Below are positions 16,468 through 25,740 of a DNA stretch of 64,000 nt, in pieces; position 1 is the stretch's first letter, and each line of letters starts with the position of its first letter. The notes below the pieces were generated by a model, which did no database searches, was not told where the DNA came from, and was given only the letters and a program-made list of their open reading frames with translations. The stretch lies in NCBI GenBank assembly GCA_964603725.1, contig CAZRWW010000014.1, positions 19,162-83,161 of the forward strand, written 5' to 3'. A program made the position numbers and the translations under genes. The DNA comes from CAZDKK01 sp964603725. GTDB lineage: Bacteria; Eisenbacteria; RBG-16-71-46; CAIMUX01; WJJG01.

Positions 16468-17583
16468 ATGAACATGGCAGCGAGAGGGAGTGACGCCGGA
16501 TTCACCCTGCTGGAGGTGGTCCTGGTGATCGCCGTCCTGGCGGTGCTGGCCGGCATCATGGCTCCCTATACAGCCGGGCAGATCAACGCCGCCAAGAGGG
16601 ACGCGACCGCTCGCGAGCTCGAGACGATCGCATCCGGATTGTCCTCCCATTACCGCGACTGCGGAAGTCTGCCCACCACGGCTTCCGGTTTGACCGCGTT
16701 GGTGCGCAACATCGAAGGACTGGCCAACTGGCGCGGTCCCTACGTCGGCGGCGGCGGAGACATCGAGGCGGGAATCGTCGCAGATGCCTGGGGCGAGCTC
16801 TACACGTATGTGCGAGCGCCGACCGTCCAGGGCATGGCGAGCGCGCCGGACTACATCGTCCTCAGCCCCGGCGTGGACCGCGTATTGAACAGTGCCTCCG
16901 GAGCAGGCGGATGGACGTTGGACCCGAACCAGGACATCATCCTGCAGGGAGTCACGCAGTCGACCGATGACGACTGGCGAGAGCGGACTACCGATCTGCT
17001 CGACGCTATCGAAGACGCTCTCATGCAATACTACGGGGACGTCGGAGCCTTTCCCGCGGGAACGGATTCCACGGCCATCGCCGAACTGCTGACATCGGGA
17101 ACCGGAGGATGGCAGGGCCCGTACCTGACCGGCACCGCCCGCCAGGTCGTGCGCGACCCGTGGAACAACACGCTGATGCTCCGATCCTGCACGCAGGTCA
17201 ACGGGGAGATCGCCGCCGGTCGAATCTTGATCAGTCGCGGTCCGGGCGCGCCGGACCCCACTGCGGTGGGTCAGGCCTGGACGACAGGGGCGAACGACCT
17301 CTATCGCGTGGTCCCCGAGGCGCCCCTGATCGCGCGCCGCAATCTGAAACTGCGGGAGCGGGCCGCGCGCGAGCTGAGACTGCTGACGGGTGAGATCTAC
17401 GTGGCCCATCCCAGCGGGTCGCCGGCCTCCGGTGCATTGGCAGACCTCGACCCTTGGGGCCGGCCGTACCGCTACCAGATGCACACGGCGCTGTCCGGAG
17501 TCGTGTATTCGGTTGGCGCGGATGGCGTGGACGAGGGCGGGAACGACGACGATCCCGCCGAAGCGCTGCTCTGGCAGCCCTGA
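16468..17583 (+). CDS. Pseudopilin with three tandem GspG-like globular modules
   Basis: The 371-residue protein begins with a class III prepilin signal (DAG/FTLLEVVLVIAVLAVLAGIMAP). The rest is not one but three GspG-like units. Module 1 (about residues 45-145) has HYRDCGSLP, WRGPYVGGG, VADAWGELYTYV and YIVLSPGVD. Module 2 (about 174-267) has YYGDVGAFPAG, GGWQGPYLTG, RDPWNNTLMLRS and ILISRGPGAPD. Module 3 (about 298-369) is shorter, with LADLDPWGRPYRYQ and YSVGADGVDEGGNDDDP. Ordinary GspG proteins are about 150 residues. The second and third modules have no membrane helix of their own, so this pseudopilin would carry an elongated head. Confidence 0.88.
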   Translation: MNMAARGSDAGFTLLEVVLVIAVLAVLAGIMAPYTAGQINAAKRDATARELETIASGLSSHYRDCGSLPTTASGLTALVRNIEGLANWRGPYVGGGGDIEAGIVADAWGELYTYVRAPTVQGMASAPDYIVLSPGVDRVLNSASGAGGWTLDPNQDIILQGVTQSTDDDWRERTTDLLDAIEDALMQYYGDVGAFPAGTDSTAIAELLTSGTGGWQGPYLTGTARQVVRDPWNNTLMLRSCTQVNGEIAAGRILISRGPGAPDPTAVGQAWTTGANDLYRVVPEAPLIARRNLKLRERAARELRLLTGEIYVAHPSGSPASGALADLDPWGRPYRYQMHTALSGVVYSVGADGVDEGGNDDDPAEALLWQP

Positions 17584-17598
17584 CATGAGGATGCGGCG

Positions 17599-19155
17599 GT
17601 GCGTCTCGATCCGATGAACCTGCGAGGGCGTCGCTCTGAAGCGATCGGCGTTTGCCGCTTCGGCAAAGTCTATCGGGGTGTGCTCGCTCGCCGAGAGCGC
17701 ACGGGCTACGTCGTCAGCCTCATCGCCGCGGCCGAGCAGGCCGCGAGCTGGCCGAGAGCCATGCGGCGCATTGCCGCCCGCCAGGGTGTCGCCTTCGCCA
17801 TTCAGGATCTGTCCCTGCACCACGAGCGCCTGCAACTGCCGCCGATGGAACCGGCCCTGCTGGCCCGAGCGGTGGAACAGCACTGCATGGCTTCGCGGGC
17901 GGTCGGCTCCGATCTCGAAATCAGCCACTCGGCCGGCTTCTCGACGGCCGACGCCGCGGACCTTCTGATCGTCTCGATCGACCGGTTGGTTTCGCAGAGC
18001 TATGCCGACCAGGTGCAGGCGGACGGATTCCGGCCCGAGCGTTTCGTCAGCCCCTCGGCGGCGCTGGTCGCGCTCCTGCGAGTGGCCGGCAGAGAGTCCC
18101 TGAGCGCTGGTAGCACCGCGGTCATTCATCTCGGCAGCGAGATCGGATCAGTCGCCTTCGTCTCGGACGGCGCCTTCGTCATCGGGCGCGAGTTTCGCAT
18201 GCCGGAGCCTCGGGGTCAGGACGGCGCCACCGGCGCGGGCGCGTCGGTTCAGCCGGACACCTCTCGCCAGGATGAGATTCTCGAGGAGATCGACCGCTCC
18301 CTGCTGCTGTTCCATCACCAGCTGCATGGACGCGCTGTCCAGCGCATTCTCCTATCGGCGGACGACGAGCCGCTCGAGGCGCTGCGCCAGCGCTGCGCGG
18401 AGCGGTTCGGCATCCAGGCTGAGGCGCTGGTCGATGCGGTGGAACTCGACCTGAGCGCCTTCGGCGACGGGGAGCTTGGACGGCGCCGCGCCGGACTGTG
18501 GGCGCTGCCGATCGCCACCGCGGTGGCGAGCTTGTGCGATGAATGCGCCATCGACCTGCTGCCGGCGGTGAGCAGAGCCGAACGGGCGCGGCGCCGCGCG
18601 CTGGCGGTCTCGGCGGCTCTCGTGTTGGCGCTGGGCGCCGGAATGGGTCTGCATCATGCGCTGCGTGTCAGCATGGCCGCCGAGCTCGCCCGCGATCTGA
18701 AGTCGTACGAGACTCGGCAACTGGAGATGGACGACCAGGTGGCCGAGTTGATCGCGGTCGGCTCATCCCGCACCACGACTCACCAGCGTCTGGATCTGCT
18801 GGCGACCAAGCGTGTCCCCGTGCGGCTGCTCCGGGACGCCCTGGGTGTCCTGGCTGCCGCGGCACCCGAGAGCCTCGTGGTGGAGCAACTCGACTTCGGC
18901 GCAGATCCGAGTCATGACAGCGACTTGCTGCTGCGTGTCAGAGGACGGGTCTCGGCCATGAACAGCGCCGATGCGCAGGAGCAGTTCGCCCGATTCCACG
19001 CCGCCCTGCGCCCAAGTCCGCTCTTCGCCGCGGCGGAGGTGCGGCCGATCGAAATCGGATACCCGGCCGGAAGTCGGCTGAGCGTGCTTACATTCGACAT
19101 CGTGGCGCACTTGAACAAGGAGGAGTCGCGCGGTGCTGCGTGGCCTGGACAGTGA
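17599..19155 (+). CDS. PilM-PilN-like fusion protein
   Basis: The 518-residue protein starts at GTG 17599, 15 bases after the pseudopilin stop; ATG 17614 is an alternative. Residues about 15-325 have a PilM/actin-like ATPase character (LSLHHERLQLPPM, AVIHLGSEIGSVAFVSDG). A single membrane segment follows at about 335-355 (LAVSAALVLALGAGMGLHHAL), then a short coiled region and a PilN-like periplasmic domain (LLRDALGVLAAAAPESLVVEQLDF). In type IV pilus systems PilM and PilN are separate interacting proteins; here they appear joined. The 3' end overlaps the next gene by 23 bases. Confidence 0.78.
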   Translation: MRLDPMNLRGRRSEAIGVCRFGKVYRGVLARRERTGYVVSLIAAAEQAASWPRAMRRIAARQGVAFAIQDLSLHHERLQLPPMEPALLARAVEQHCMASRAVGSDLEISHSAGFSTADAADLLIVSIDRLVSQSYADQVQADGFRPERFVSPSAALVALLRVAGRESLSAGSTAVIHLGSEIGSVAFVSDGAFVIGREFRMPEPRGQDGATGAGASVQPDTSRQDEILEEIDRSLLLFHHQLHGRAVQRILLSADDEPLEALRQRCAERFGIQAEALVDAVELDLSAFGDGELGRRRAGLWALPIATAVASLCDECAIDLLPAVSRAERARRRALAVSAALVLALGAGMGLHHALRVSMAAELARDLKSYETRQLEMDDQVAELIAVGSSRTTTHQRLDLLATKRVPVRLLRDALGVLAAAAPESLVVEQLDFGADPSHDSDLLLRVRGRVSAMNSADAQEQFARFHAALRPSPLFAAAEVRPIEIGYPAGSRLSVLTFDIVAHLNKEESRGAAWPGQ

Positions 19156-19786
19156 CACCCAACGGGCGATTCGCGTCGCCGGCATCGCGAGCGCCGTTCT
19201 GCTGGCGGTCTTCGTCGCTGCTGCGGGGCACATGCGCCACCGGGTCCTGGATCTCGTCCATCTCTATGAGGAGGCCGCTCGCCGCGCCGCCGAGCGGCAG
19301 CTGCGAATCCACGCCTGGCACCTCCCGGACGAGAACGAACGCAGGCTGTGGGACGATGTGAACATCCGCTGGCGGGAAGCCGTGCCGGACAACGACATCC
19401 GACTCGCAGCCTCCGACGAGCTCACCGGATTGGCCGCCCGCTGTGGTCTCGAACGTGTGTCGCTCAGCGAAATCGGGGCGATCGAACTCGGCAACGCCTA
19501 TTACGACGCGTTCGAGGATCTCGACGTCGCTTCCCTGAACCGGTACACCGGCGGGCCGGGTGAACCGGATTCGGTCGACGTGCCCTGGGTGGCCGACGAG
19601 GGTGTGCGGACCGAGGTCTTCGGGTACCGCATGCGCTTCAATTCCGACTACGCGTCACTGCTCGAGTTCCTGGACGGGCTGGAGTACGCATCGGGCATGA
19701 TCGTACTCCGGCAGGCGGTCATCCGGCGCTCACCGCCGAGTCTCGACGTGATCCTGACGCTCGCTGCACACAGGAGGCAGGCATGA
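19133..19786 (+). CDS. PilO-like inner-membrane alignment protein
   Basis: GTG 19133 has a strong ribosome site AAGGAGGAG (19117-19125) inside the end of the previous gene. The 217-residue product has one N-terminal membrane helix (about residues 14-33), a coiled segment and a periplasmic alpha/beta domain ending in a ferredoxin-like half (FGYRMRFNSDYASLLEFLDGLEYASGMIVL), the usual PilO pattern. It should pair with the PilN part of the preceding fusion. It ends in an ATGA overlap with the next gene. Confidence 0.75.
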   Translation: MLRGLDSDTQRAIRVAGIASAVLLAVFVAAAGHMRHRVLDLVHLYEEAARRAAERQLRIHAWHLPDENERRLWDDVNIRWREAVPDNDIRLAASDELTGLAARCGLERVSLSEIGAIELGNAYYDAFEDLDVASLNRYTGGPGEPDSVDVPWVADEGVRTEVFGYRMRFNSDYASLLEFLDGLEYASGMIVLRQAVIRRSPPSLDVILTLAAHRRQA

Positions 19787-20322
19787 AGCTCGGCGTGCCC
19801 CTGGGACGCAACTTGACGGCTGCATTGCTGGCAACGTTCGTGCCCGCCAGCTTCGGCTTCTGGGGACCGACCCTGGTGGCCATGCCGAGCGCCGCTCCCG
19901 GCCCCGAGCCGGGATCCGAGCGCTGGCTGGACGTGCCGATCGAGCCCGTGCGCTCTGACCGAGACGAGACGGACCTCGGTCTGAGCTCAACGAGCACGCC
20001 GCGGCGCAATCCCTTCCTCAAGGCAGGCGAGCAGGGCGTCGAGTACTACGGCGCCACACCCGTTGCTGCGCCGCGGACCGAGCCTGCGCCGCGGACCGAG
20101 TCCGCACCGCGGGTGTCCGCCTATCCGCGGCTCAAGGCAGTGGTGCGGGTTGGCGGCGAACGAGTCGCCCTGCTGGACGACCGGATCGTGCGTGCGGGCG
20201 ATCGCGTCGCCGGCGTGGAAGTGCTGCGAGTGGAAGAGCGCCGCGTGCTCGTGCGCGGCGCAGCGGGGGCGCGCTGGTTGGAGCTGGCGGTGGGAGTTGT
20301 TTCCGGCGGGGAGGAACCGTGA
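19783..20322 (+). CDS. PilP/GspC-like periplasmic linker protein
   Basis: The 179-residue protein has an N-terminal export/anchor segment (about residues 8-33), a Pro/Glu-rich linker with the repeat APRTEPAPRTESAPR, and a C-terminal beta domain of HR type (LKAVVRVGGERVALLDDRIVRAGDRVAGVEVLRVEERRVLV) like PilP and GspC. This domain contacts secretin N-domains. Gene overlaps on both sides (ATGA and GTGA) show tight coupling with the PilO-like and secretin genes. Confidence 0.75.
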   Translation: MKLGVPLGRNLTAALLATFVPASFGFWGPTLVAMPSAAPGPEPGSERWLDVPIEPVRSDRDETDLGLSSTSTPRRNPFLKAGEQGVEYYGATPVAAPRTEPAPRTESAPRVSAYPRLKAVVRVGGERVALLDDRIVRAGDRVAGVEVLRVEERRVLVRGAAGARWLELAVGVVSGGEEP

Positions 20323-21851
20323 TCCAGAGGAAACAGGCGACGATGCGGTATGCATGTGCGCTGTCGGCGCTGGTGGCGGCGACGATCTGGAGCTGTCCGC
20401 CGGCGATTGCTCAAGACGGCACGGCTCTGCCCGCTGAGTTGCGGGACGCCCGCATCTCGGTCGCGGCGATGGCCGCCGACGTGCGCAGCGTGCTCCTCAC
20501 CATCGGTGAGCAGGTCGACCTGCAGGTCGTCATCGATCCCGACGTGCACGGAGCGATCACGGTCGAGATCGAGGAAATGCCCCTGGAAGATGCGCTGGAG
20601 GCGGTCATTGGCCCGACGCGCTATCATTACGGCATCGAGCGGGGGGTCCTGCGCGTCTTTGGAGAAGAAGTGCAGACGCGCCTCTTCGCGCTCGACTACA
20701 TCACCGGCGTGCGCACCGGCCTCACCCAGCTCAGCGCGTCCAGTGGCAGTTCCGGCGCCGCGGGCTCATCCAACGCGAGTTCCACATCCTCGGGCAGCGG
20801 GCAGAGCGACGTCGCTCAGAGCAGCTCGCGCGTGAACTCGCAAAGCTACACCGATCCGTGGGCCGAGATCATCCGGGGCCTCGAGATGATCGTCTACGGC
20901 ACGACGGGAGAGCTGGCCGGCTCCAGTCACGAGGGTCCCGAGCGGCTGGTCGTCCATCCTGCCACTGGCGTGATTCTGGTGACGGCCTCCTATGAGATTC
21001 TCAACCGCGTGGCGCACTTCCTGGAAAGCATCGCCGGCAACGCCCAGCGCCAGGTCGTCATCGAGGCCCGCGTCGTGGAAGTCTCCTTGCTCGATGAGTT
21101 CCACATGGGCATCGACTGGAGCCTGATTCCGGACGCGACCGACGTCACCGGTGTCTTCGGCCGCGACAAGGCCGCGGCCGCCCAGGCTCTCAGCCCCGGA
21201 CTGGGCGCATTCCAGATCGCGGGATCCACCGGGGATTTCGATGCACTGCTCGACGCCCTGGCCACCCAGGGCCGGCTCAAGGTGGTCAGCGCCCCGCGCG
21301 TCGCGACCCTCAACAACCAGAAGGCGATCATCAAGGTCGCGCGCGAATCGAGCTTCTTCAACCTGCGCGTGGAGTACGAGTATCAGCCCGACGGCTCGCG
21401 CATCCCGATCAGCAGCGTCGATCCGCAGCGGATTACGATCGGACTGATCCTCGACGTGACGCCCCAGATCAGCCCCGAGGGCCGGATCATGATGCACGTC
21501 CACCCGTCGCTCACGGAGCTGGTCGACACGGTGGTCTTCCCGCCCGACGCCACCGGGGCTGATGTGCAGGCCAATGCCCCCGTCCTCGATATCCGCGAGG
21601 TCGACACGGTCGTTCGGGTGGCCGACGGAGACATGCTGATCATCGGGGGCCTCACGAAGGAGCGTGTCGAGCGCCGCACCCGCGGCGTGCCGCTGCTCAG
21701 CAAGATCCCGCTGCTGGGATGGCTCTTCCGCACCACCCATGACGTGACCGAGCAGGTGGAGCTGCTGATCCTGATGAAGCCCACGGTCGTGATCGGGCGC
21801 GATGCCAACGAGAGCGCGGTCAGGGAACTGGAGCGGCTGGGGCAGAAGTGA
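20319..21851 (+). CDS. MshL/PilQ/GspD-type outer-membrane secretin
   Basis: GTG 20319 sits behind GGGGAGGAA and overlaps the previous stop. The 510-residue product has a signal peptide, an STN-like/N0 domain (MAADVRSVLLTIGEQVDLQVVIDPDV), a Ser/Gly-rich flexible loop (about residues 128-170), a secretin N1-like domain (LVVHPATGVILVTASYEILN) and the secretin barrel core (QVVIEARVVEVSLLDEF, LKVVSAPRVATLNNQKA, VPLLSKIPLLGWLFR). The short N-terminal part and serine linker recall MshL of MSHA pili more than GspD. It forms the outer-membrane channel of the system. Confidence 0.93.
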   Translation: MIQRKQATMRYACALSALVAATIWSCPPAIAQDGTALPAELRDARISVAAMAADVRSVLLTIGEQVDLQVVIDPDVHGAITVEIEEMPLEDALEAVIGPTRYHYGIERGVLRVFGEEVQTRLFALDYITGVRTGLTQLSASSGSSGAAGSSNASSTSSGSGQSDVAQSSSRVNSQSYTDPWAEIIRGLEMIVYGTTGELAGSSHEGPERLVVHPATGVILVTASYEILNRVAHFLESIAGNAQRQVVIEARVVEVSLLDEFHMGIDWSLIPDATDVTGVFGRDKAAAAQALSPGLGAFQIAGSTGDFDALLDALATQGRLKVVSAPRVATLNNQKAIIKVARESSFFNLRVEYEYQPDGSRIPISSVDPQRITIGLILDVTPQISPEGRIMMHVHPSLTELVDTVVFPPDATGADVQANAPVLDIREVDTVVRVADGDMLIIGGLTKERVERRTRGVPLLSKIPLLGWLFRTTHDVTEQVELLILMKPTVVIGRDANESAVRELERLGQK

Positions 21852-21883
21852 GAGAGCTGATCCGCGGTCGGCCGCAGTAGGGT

Positions 21884-22633
21884 TCACAACCCAATCCTCT
21901 TGCGGAACTCCTCCGCCTGCCGCCGGCTGACCGGGATCTCCTCTCCCGACTTCAGGATTATCCGCAATCGCCCGCCCAGCTCCCTGCGCGCCGACTCAAT
22001 GCGATCGAGGTTGACGATGTACGCGCGGTGCACGCGCGCGAAGCGCTCCGGGTCTAGCCGTTCCTCGAGCTCCTTGATGGTGAACGGGACGATGTGGCCC
22101 TTGCCCGCGGTGTGGAGGAGCGTGTACTTGTCCTCGGCGCGGAAGTAGTCCACCTCCCGGTCCTGAACGAGGATGATCCGCTTGCCGCTGCCTACCGAGA
22201 AGCGGCGCAGGCAGCGCGCTGAGCGATCGAGGCTCGCGCGCAGGCGCTCCAGGTCAACGGCAAAGCGCGTATGCTCGTGTGTGAACCGGCGCAGCTTGTC
22301 GATGGCCCGGCCAAGGTGCTCGGTCGATATGGGCTTCAGCAGGTAGTCGATCGTGTTCTCTTCGAAGGCGCGCAGAGCGTGCTCGTCGTACGCGGTCGTG
22401 AAGACGATGCGCGGGCAGTTCTCGAGCTCGCGGAGCATCTCGAAGCCGGACACCCTGGGCATCCGGATGTCGAGGAAGACCACGTCCGGGCGCGTGCGCT
22501 GGATCAGCGCGACACCCTCGCGGCCGTCCGCTGCTTCGCCGACGATCTCGATGTTCGGGTAGACACCGAGCATGCGCGCCAGACGCTGGCGGGCGAGCGG
22601 CTCGTCGTCCACGATGACCGCGCGCAGGTTCAT
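21884..22633 (-). CDS. LytTR-family response regulator
   Basis: The 249-residue protein has a receiver domain at the N-terminus (VIVDDEPLARQRL, VVFLDIRMPRVSGFE with the acceptor Asp, FTTAYDEHALRAF, DYLLKPIS) and a LytTR DNA-binding domain at the C-terminus (VDYFRAEDKYTLLHT, FARVHRAYIVNLDRI). Its ATG overlaps the stop of the partner kinase gene (ATGA, 22630-22633). It is convergent with the secretin gene, 32 bases away, so no direct control of that operon is implied. Confidence 0.95.
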   Translation of the reverse strand: MNLRAVIVDDEPLARQRLARMLGVYPNIEIVGEAADGREGVALIQRTRPDVVFLDIRMPRVSGFEMLRELENCPRIVFTTAYDEHALRAFEENTIDYLLKPISTEHLGRAIDKLRRFTHEHTRFAVDLERLRASLDRSARCLRRFSVGSGKRIILVQDREVDYFRAEDKYTLLHTAGKGHIVPFTIKELEERLDPERFARVHRAYIVNLDRIESARRELGGRLRIILKSGEEIPVSRRQAEEFRKRIGL

Positions 22634-23676
22634 GGCAACACCTCTACCGCAGGCTCGAGGACCGGTGGTTGGACGGGCAGTCGCAGGATCAAGCGCGAGC
22701 CCTGACCGGCGGCCGACTCGATACGCAGCAGGTCCGGCGCGCCGTAGAGAAGCTGCAGCCGTTCGCGCAGGCCCGTCAGGCCGAAGCCGCGGCGCTGCTC
22801 GCCTGGCACAAACCCAAGGCCATTGTCCGTCACGGTGATCGTGACGAACCCGTCGCCCTGCTCGACGTTCAGCTCGATGCGCAGCTCGTCGCGCTCGCGG
22901 TTGTGCTTGATGGCGTTCTCCACCAACGGCTCGATCAAGAGGCCGGAGATCGGCCAGTCTCTTAGCTCTTCGGGGCAGTGCACGGCCAGTGCCAGTTGGT
23001 CGCCGAAGCGTTGGCGCTCCAGGTCGACATAGTCGCGGATCAGCCCGAGTTCTTCCGCCAGCGGGACGAACGTGCGGTTCGAGATCGAGAGCACGCGCCG
23101 ATAGACTTCGGCCAGCTTGACGACATACTCCTCCGCTCGGGGCGGGTCGACGCCGATCAGGGCCGCGACCGTGTTGAGGCAGTTGAAGAGAAAGTGCGGG
23201 TTGAGCTTGGCCTGGAGGCTGTTCAGCTTGGCTTGCAGCTCGTGGCGCTTGGCCTGTTCGCCGGCCATCTCGGCCTGCTGAAGCTGCCGCATCCGCCGGG
23301 CGAGATCATCGCGCAGAGCGTAGTAGCCCGCGATCGCGCCGAATACGTAGAACGACGACAGCACCGAGTAGCCGATGCCCTCGTTCCAGAAATCGAGACG
23401 GCCCTCCAGAATGTACGTGGCGAGCAGGGCCCCGCCGTAGGCGCCGACCTCCACGACCACGGCAATGCAGGAGTAGAGGGCCAGCCGGGGAAGCCCGCGG
23501 AGCTTGCGGATCATGAGCAGCACCGGCGGCAGGATCGCGGCCGAGCAGCAGGTTACGTAGAGCAGGGTGTTGAGCCAGGTGTCGAGAATGTCGTCGTGAC
23601 CGGCGATCGCGATGAGCGACCCGATGAAGAAGGTCGTCAAGGCGATGAAGATCAGGATCTCGAGCAGGTATCGCAC
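22630..23676 (-). CDS. LytS-type sensor histidine kinase
   Basis: Starting at GTG 23676 behind AAGGGGGC, the 348-residue protein has four hydrophobic segments in the first about 125 residues, a coiled linker and a His_kinase domain with the LytS signature LNPHFLFNCLNTVAALI (phospho-acceptor His). A HATPase domain follows (LLIEPLVENAIKHN, VTDNGLGF, GFGLTGLRERL). It lacks a periplasmic or GAF sensor, so it probably senses a membrane signal. It forms an operon with the LytTR regulator downstream. Confidence 0.95.
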   Translation of the reverse strand: MRYLLEILIFIALTTFFIGSLIAIAGHDDILDTWLNTLLYVTCCSAAILPPVLLMIRKLRGLPRLALYSCIAVVVEVGAYGGALLATYILEGRLDFWNEGIGYSVLSSFYVFGAIAGYYALRDDLARRMRQLQQAEMAGEQAKRHELQAKLNSLQAKLNPHFLFNCLNTVAALIGVDPPRAEEYVVKLAEVYRRVLSISNRTFVPLAEELGLIRDYVDLERQRFGDQLALAVHCPEELRDWPISGLLIEPLVENAIKHNRERDELRIELNVEQGDGFVTITVTDNGLGFVPGEQRRGFGLTGLRERLQLLYGAPDLLRIESAAGQGSRLILRLPVQPPVLEPAVEVLP

Positions 23677-23955
23677 GCCAGCCCCCTTGCGCAGTACGAC
23701 GGCAGCACCGGGCTCAGTGTTCGACGGTCGCGGTCAGCCGGCCTGCCGCTGACGTCGTAAGTATCGGTCAAACGGGGGGTGAGGGAAAGCCGTCCCTGCT
23801 GGCGGCCGTGTCACGGGTCGGCGTCACGCCCCGTTCATCCTGCCAACGAGGCCGTCCGTCGCACGGTGTGCAGCCTACCGGGTCCGGAAGGCGTCATCTC
23901 CAGCAGGCGAGGATGTGAGGGCCAGGCGGATGGGCGCCGAGATCGGGAGGGAGTC

Positions 23956-25260
23956 ATGGCAGCGATAACAATCAGGGCACGGTGGTCTCGACGGTGGGAG
24001 TTGGCGTCGCACGCGGTGGTGCTTGTTGCGGGAACGACGCTGGCGTGGTGCGTGCCGGGTCATGCGGTCCAGGAAGTCGTGATCGACGGGGTACCCCACG
24101 TGCGGAACGGGGCCACGCCGGCTCAGGGTTCCGAGACCTGTCGGCTCGAAGAGCTCTGGCGCGTCGGGGGCGATGCGGAGGGCGGGCTGCTCCTGGGGCT
24201 GGTCAGCGATGTCGTCGCGGATGAGTCGGGCAACGTCTATGTTCTCGATGCACAGCTCTGCCAGGTGCACGTCTTCTCGCCGGAGGGCAAGCCCCTGCGC
24301 ACGCTCTTCCGGCAGGGGCAGGGACCCGGTGAGGTGCGCCGTCCGCGGGACATCCTGCTCACGCCGGACGGCGTGGGGGCCGCCGAGGAGTTCCCGGCCA
24401 AGGTCGTGATGGTGAATCGCTCCGGCGACCCGCTTCCGAACCTGCCCGTCGGGGGCAGCGGCGCAGGCGCGAGCTCACCGGCTTCCCTGACGGCTGCCGA
24501 GCAAGGGGGCGGCAATGTCGTCCTCTCGGGGGCCCTCAGCCGCGATAGCGATCAGCCCGGGGTGTCCGACCGCACGTACTTCCTGGCCAGTTACGATGGC
24601 GCGGGAGTGGAACGGGCGCGCTATGCGGAGTCCCACGGCGCCTACAACTACAATGACTTTGTCTTCGCGGAACGCGAGCACTTGCCGCCCTTCTGGTGGG
24701 CCTTTGCCGTGGCCAAGGACGGGCGAGTCTATGTGGCGCCGTATCGCGACCGTTACGCTATCCACATCTATGAGGCCGATGGGAGGCTCCTGCGTGTGAT
24801 TGAGCGCGATGCGCAACCCGCCGAGCGAACCGCCGAGGAGAGGAACCGGATGCAGCGGTTGCTGGAGGGGGCCATGGCGAGCCTGCGGATTCCGTATAGG
24901 ATCGAAGTGGAGAATCGTGAGCCCATTCTATCGTTCTTCCACCGCCCGCTCCATCTGATGGCCGACGGAACGCTGTGGGTCACAGCCACCGAGGGCACCC
25001 GGCGCCAGCCCGGGGGCATCATGTGGACCTGCGACATTTTCAATCCGGCCGGGGAGTACATCAAGCGCGTGTCGCTGGCCTGCGACGGTGACGGCTACAA
25101 TGACTGCTTGTTCTTCGTAGGCGACAACCGCTTTGTCCTGATCAAGGGCTACGCCGACGCCTTGGCTGCCCAGTTCGGCCGCGGTACCGTCGTGTCGGCC
25201 GAGGGCGAGGAGCCGCCGGTGCCGGAGGTGGTGTACTACCGGGTCGCGGGAAGAGATTGA
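23956..25260 (+). CDS. Exported 6-bladed beta-propeller (NHL-like) protein
   Basis: ATG 23956 follows GGGAGGGAG. The 434-residue product has a twin-Arg-like basic N-terminus and a hydrophobic segment (HAVVLVAGTTLAWCVPGHA). A beta-propeller follows with NHL-type blades (DESGNVYVLDAQLCQVHVF, FRQGQGPGEVRRPRDILL, KDGRVYVAPYRDRYAIHIY). It is a clear paralog of the protein encoded at 31272-32453, sharing LEELWR, the GNVYVLD..QLCQV blade and the RQGxGPGE loop. Such exported propellers typically bind ligands or partners; no catalytic site is visible. Confidence 0.8.
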   Translation: MAAITIRARWSRRWELASHAVVLVAGTTLAWCVPGHAVQEVVIDGVPHVRNGATPAQGSETCRLEELWRVGGDAEGGLLLGLVSDVVADESGNVYVLDAQLCQVHVFSPEGKPLRTLFRQGQGPGEVRRPRDILLTPDGVGAAEEFPAKVVMVNRSGDPLPNLPVGGSGAGASSPASLTAAEQGGGNVVLSGALSRDSDQPGVSDRTYFLASYDGAGVERARYAESHGAYNYNDFVFAEREHLPPFWWAFAVAKDGRVYVAPYRDRYAIHIYEADGRLLRVIERDAQPAERTAEERNRMQRLLEGAMASLRIPYRIEVENREPILSFFHRPLHLMADGTLWVTATEGTRRQPGGIMWTCDIFNPAGEYIKRVSLACDGDGYNDCLFFVGDNRFVLIKGYADALAAQFGRGTVVSAEGEEPPVPEVVYYRVAGRD

Positions 25261-25267
25261 CGGCGGG

Positions 25268-25740
25268 TCAAGATCGGGGTGACGGGCTGGCGCGGGGCCA
25301 GCGGCAGAGTGGTCTCCGCCTCGCCCACCAGCACGAATCCCGCCCAGTAGAACGGATGCGCGGTCTCCGGCCGCCCCCGCAGCTCGGCTTGCGCGCGCCC
25401 GGCAGTCGCGGCGCATCCGGATCCCCCGCGGCGCAAAAGGCTCGCAGGCCCATCTCGCCCGAACCCTCCGGGCAAGGGCCTGTGCCCCGATGCCACATGA
25501 GGACCGTTGCGCTCGGCACCGTGACCCATTCGCGCGCAGGAGCATCCCGTGTAGGAGCATCTTGCGCGCGGAGCAGATCGACCCCGCTCGCGAGCAGGGC
25601 CCAGGGAATCAGATGAAGCGCGCCGTCGGGGCAGACGATGATCCGGCGGCTGGCGCCGATTTCCTCCCGCACGTCTCCGAGGAGTGACCGGGCCACCTCC
25701 GCCAGAATCTCGCCCATCGTCGCTTCGTCCAGGACCGTCT
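25268..25740 (-). pseudogene. CHAT-domain protease, C-terminal fragment with frameshift
   Basis: On the minus strand the frame from about 25740 reads TMGEILAEVARSLLGDV, RRIIVCPDGALHLIPWALL and WVTVPSATVLMWHRG. This is the characteristic core of CHAT (caspase-like TPR-associated) peptidases. Near 25430-25400 the sequence continues in another frame as HPFYWAGFVLVGEAE, the normal end of CHAT domains. The N-terminal TPR part is missing; upstream sequence switches at about 25740 into a gene fragment of the opposite strand. The piece is therefore broken at one end and frameshifted at the other. Confidence 0.8.

Noticed and set aside
15823..18129. A 768-codon minus-strand frame opposite gspF, the second pseudopilin and pilMN
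   Set aside because: The plus strand encodes a coherent operon with correct motifs and coupled starts; the antisense frame has no recognisable domain.
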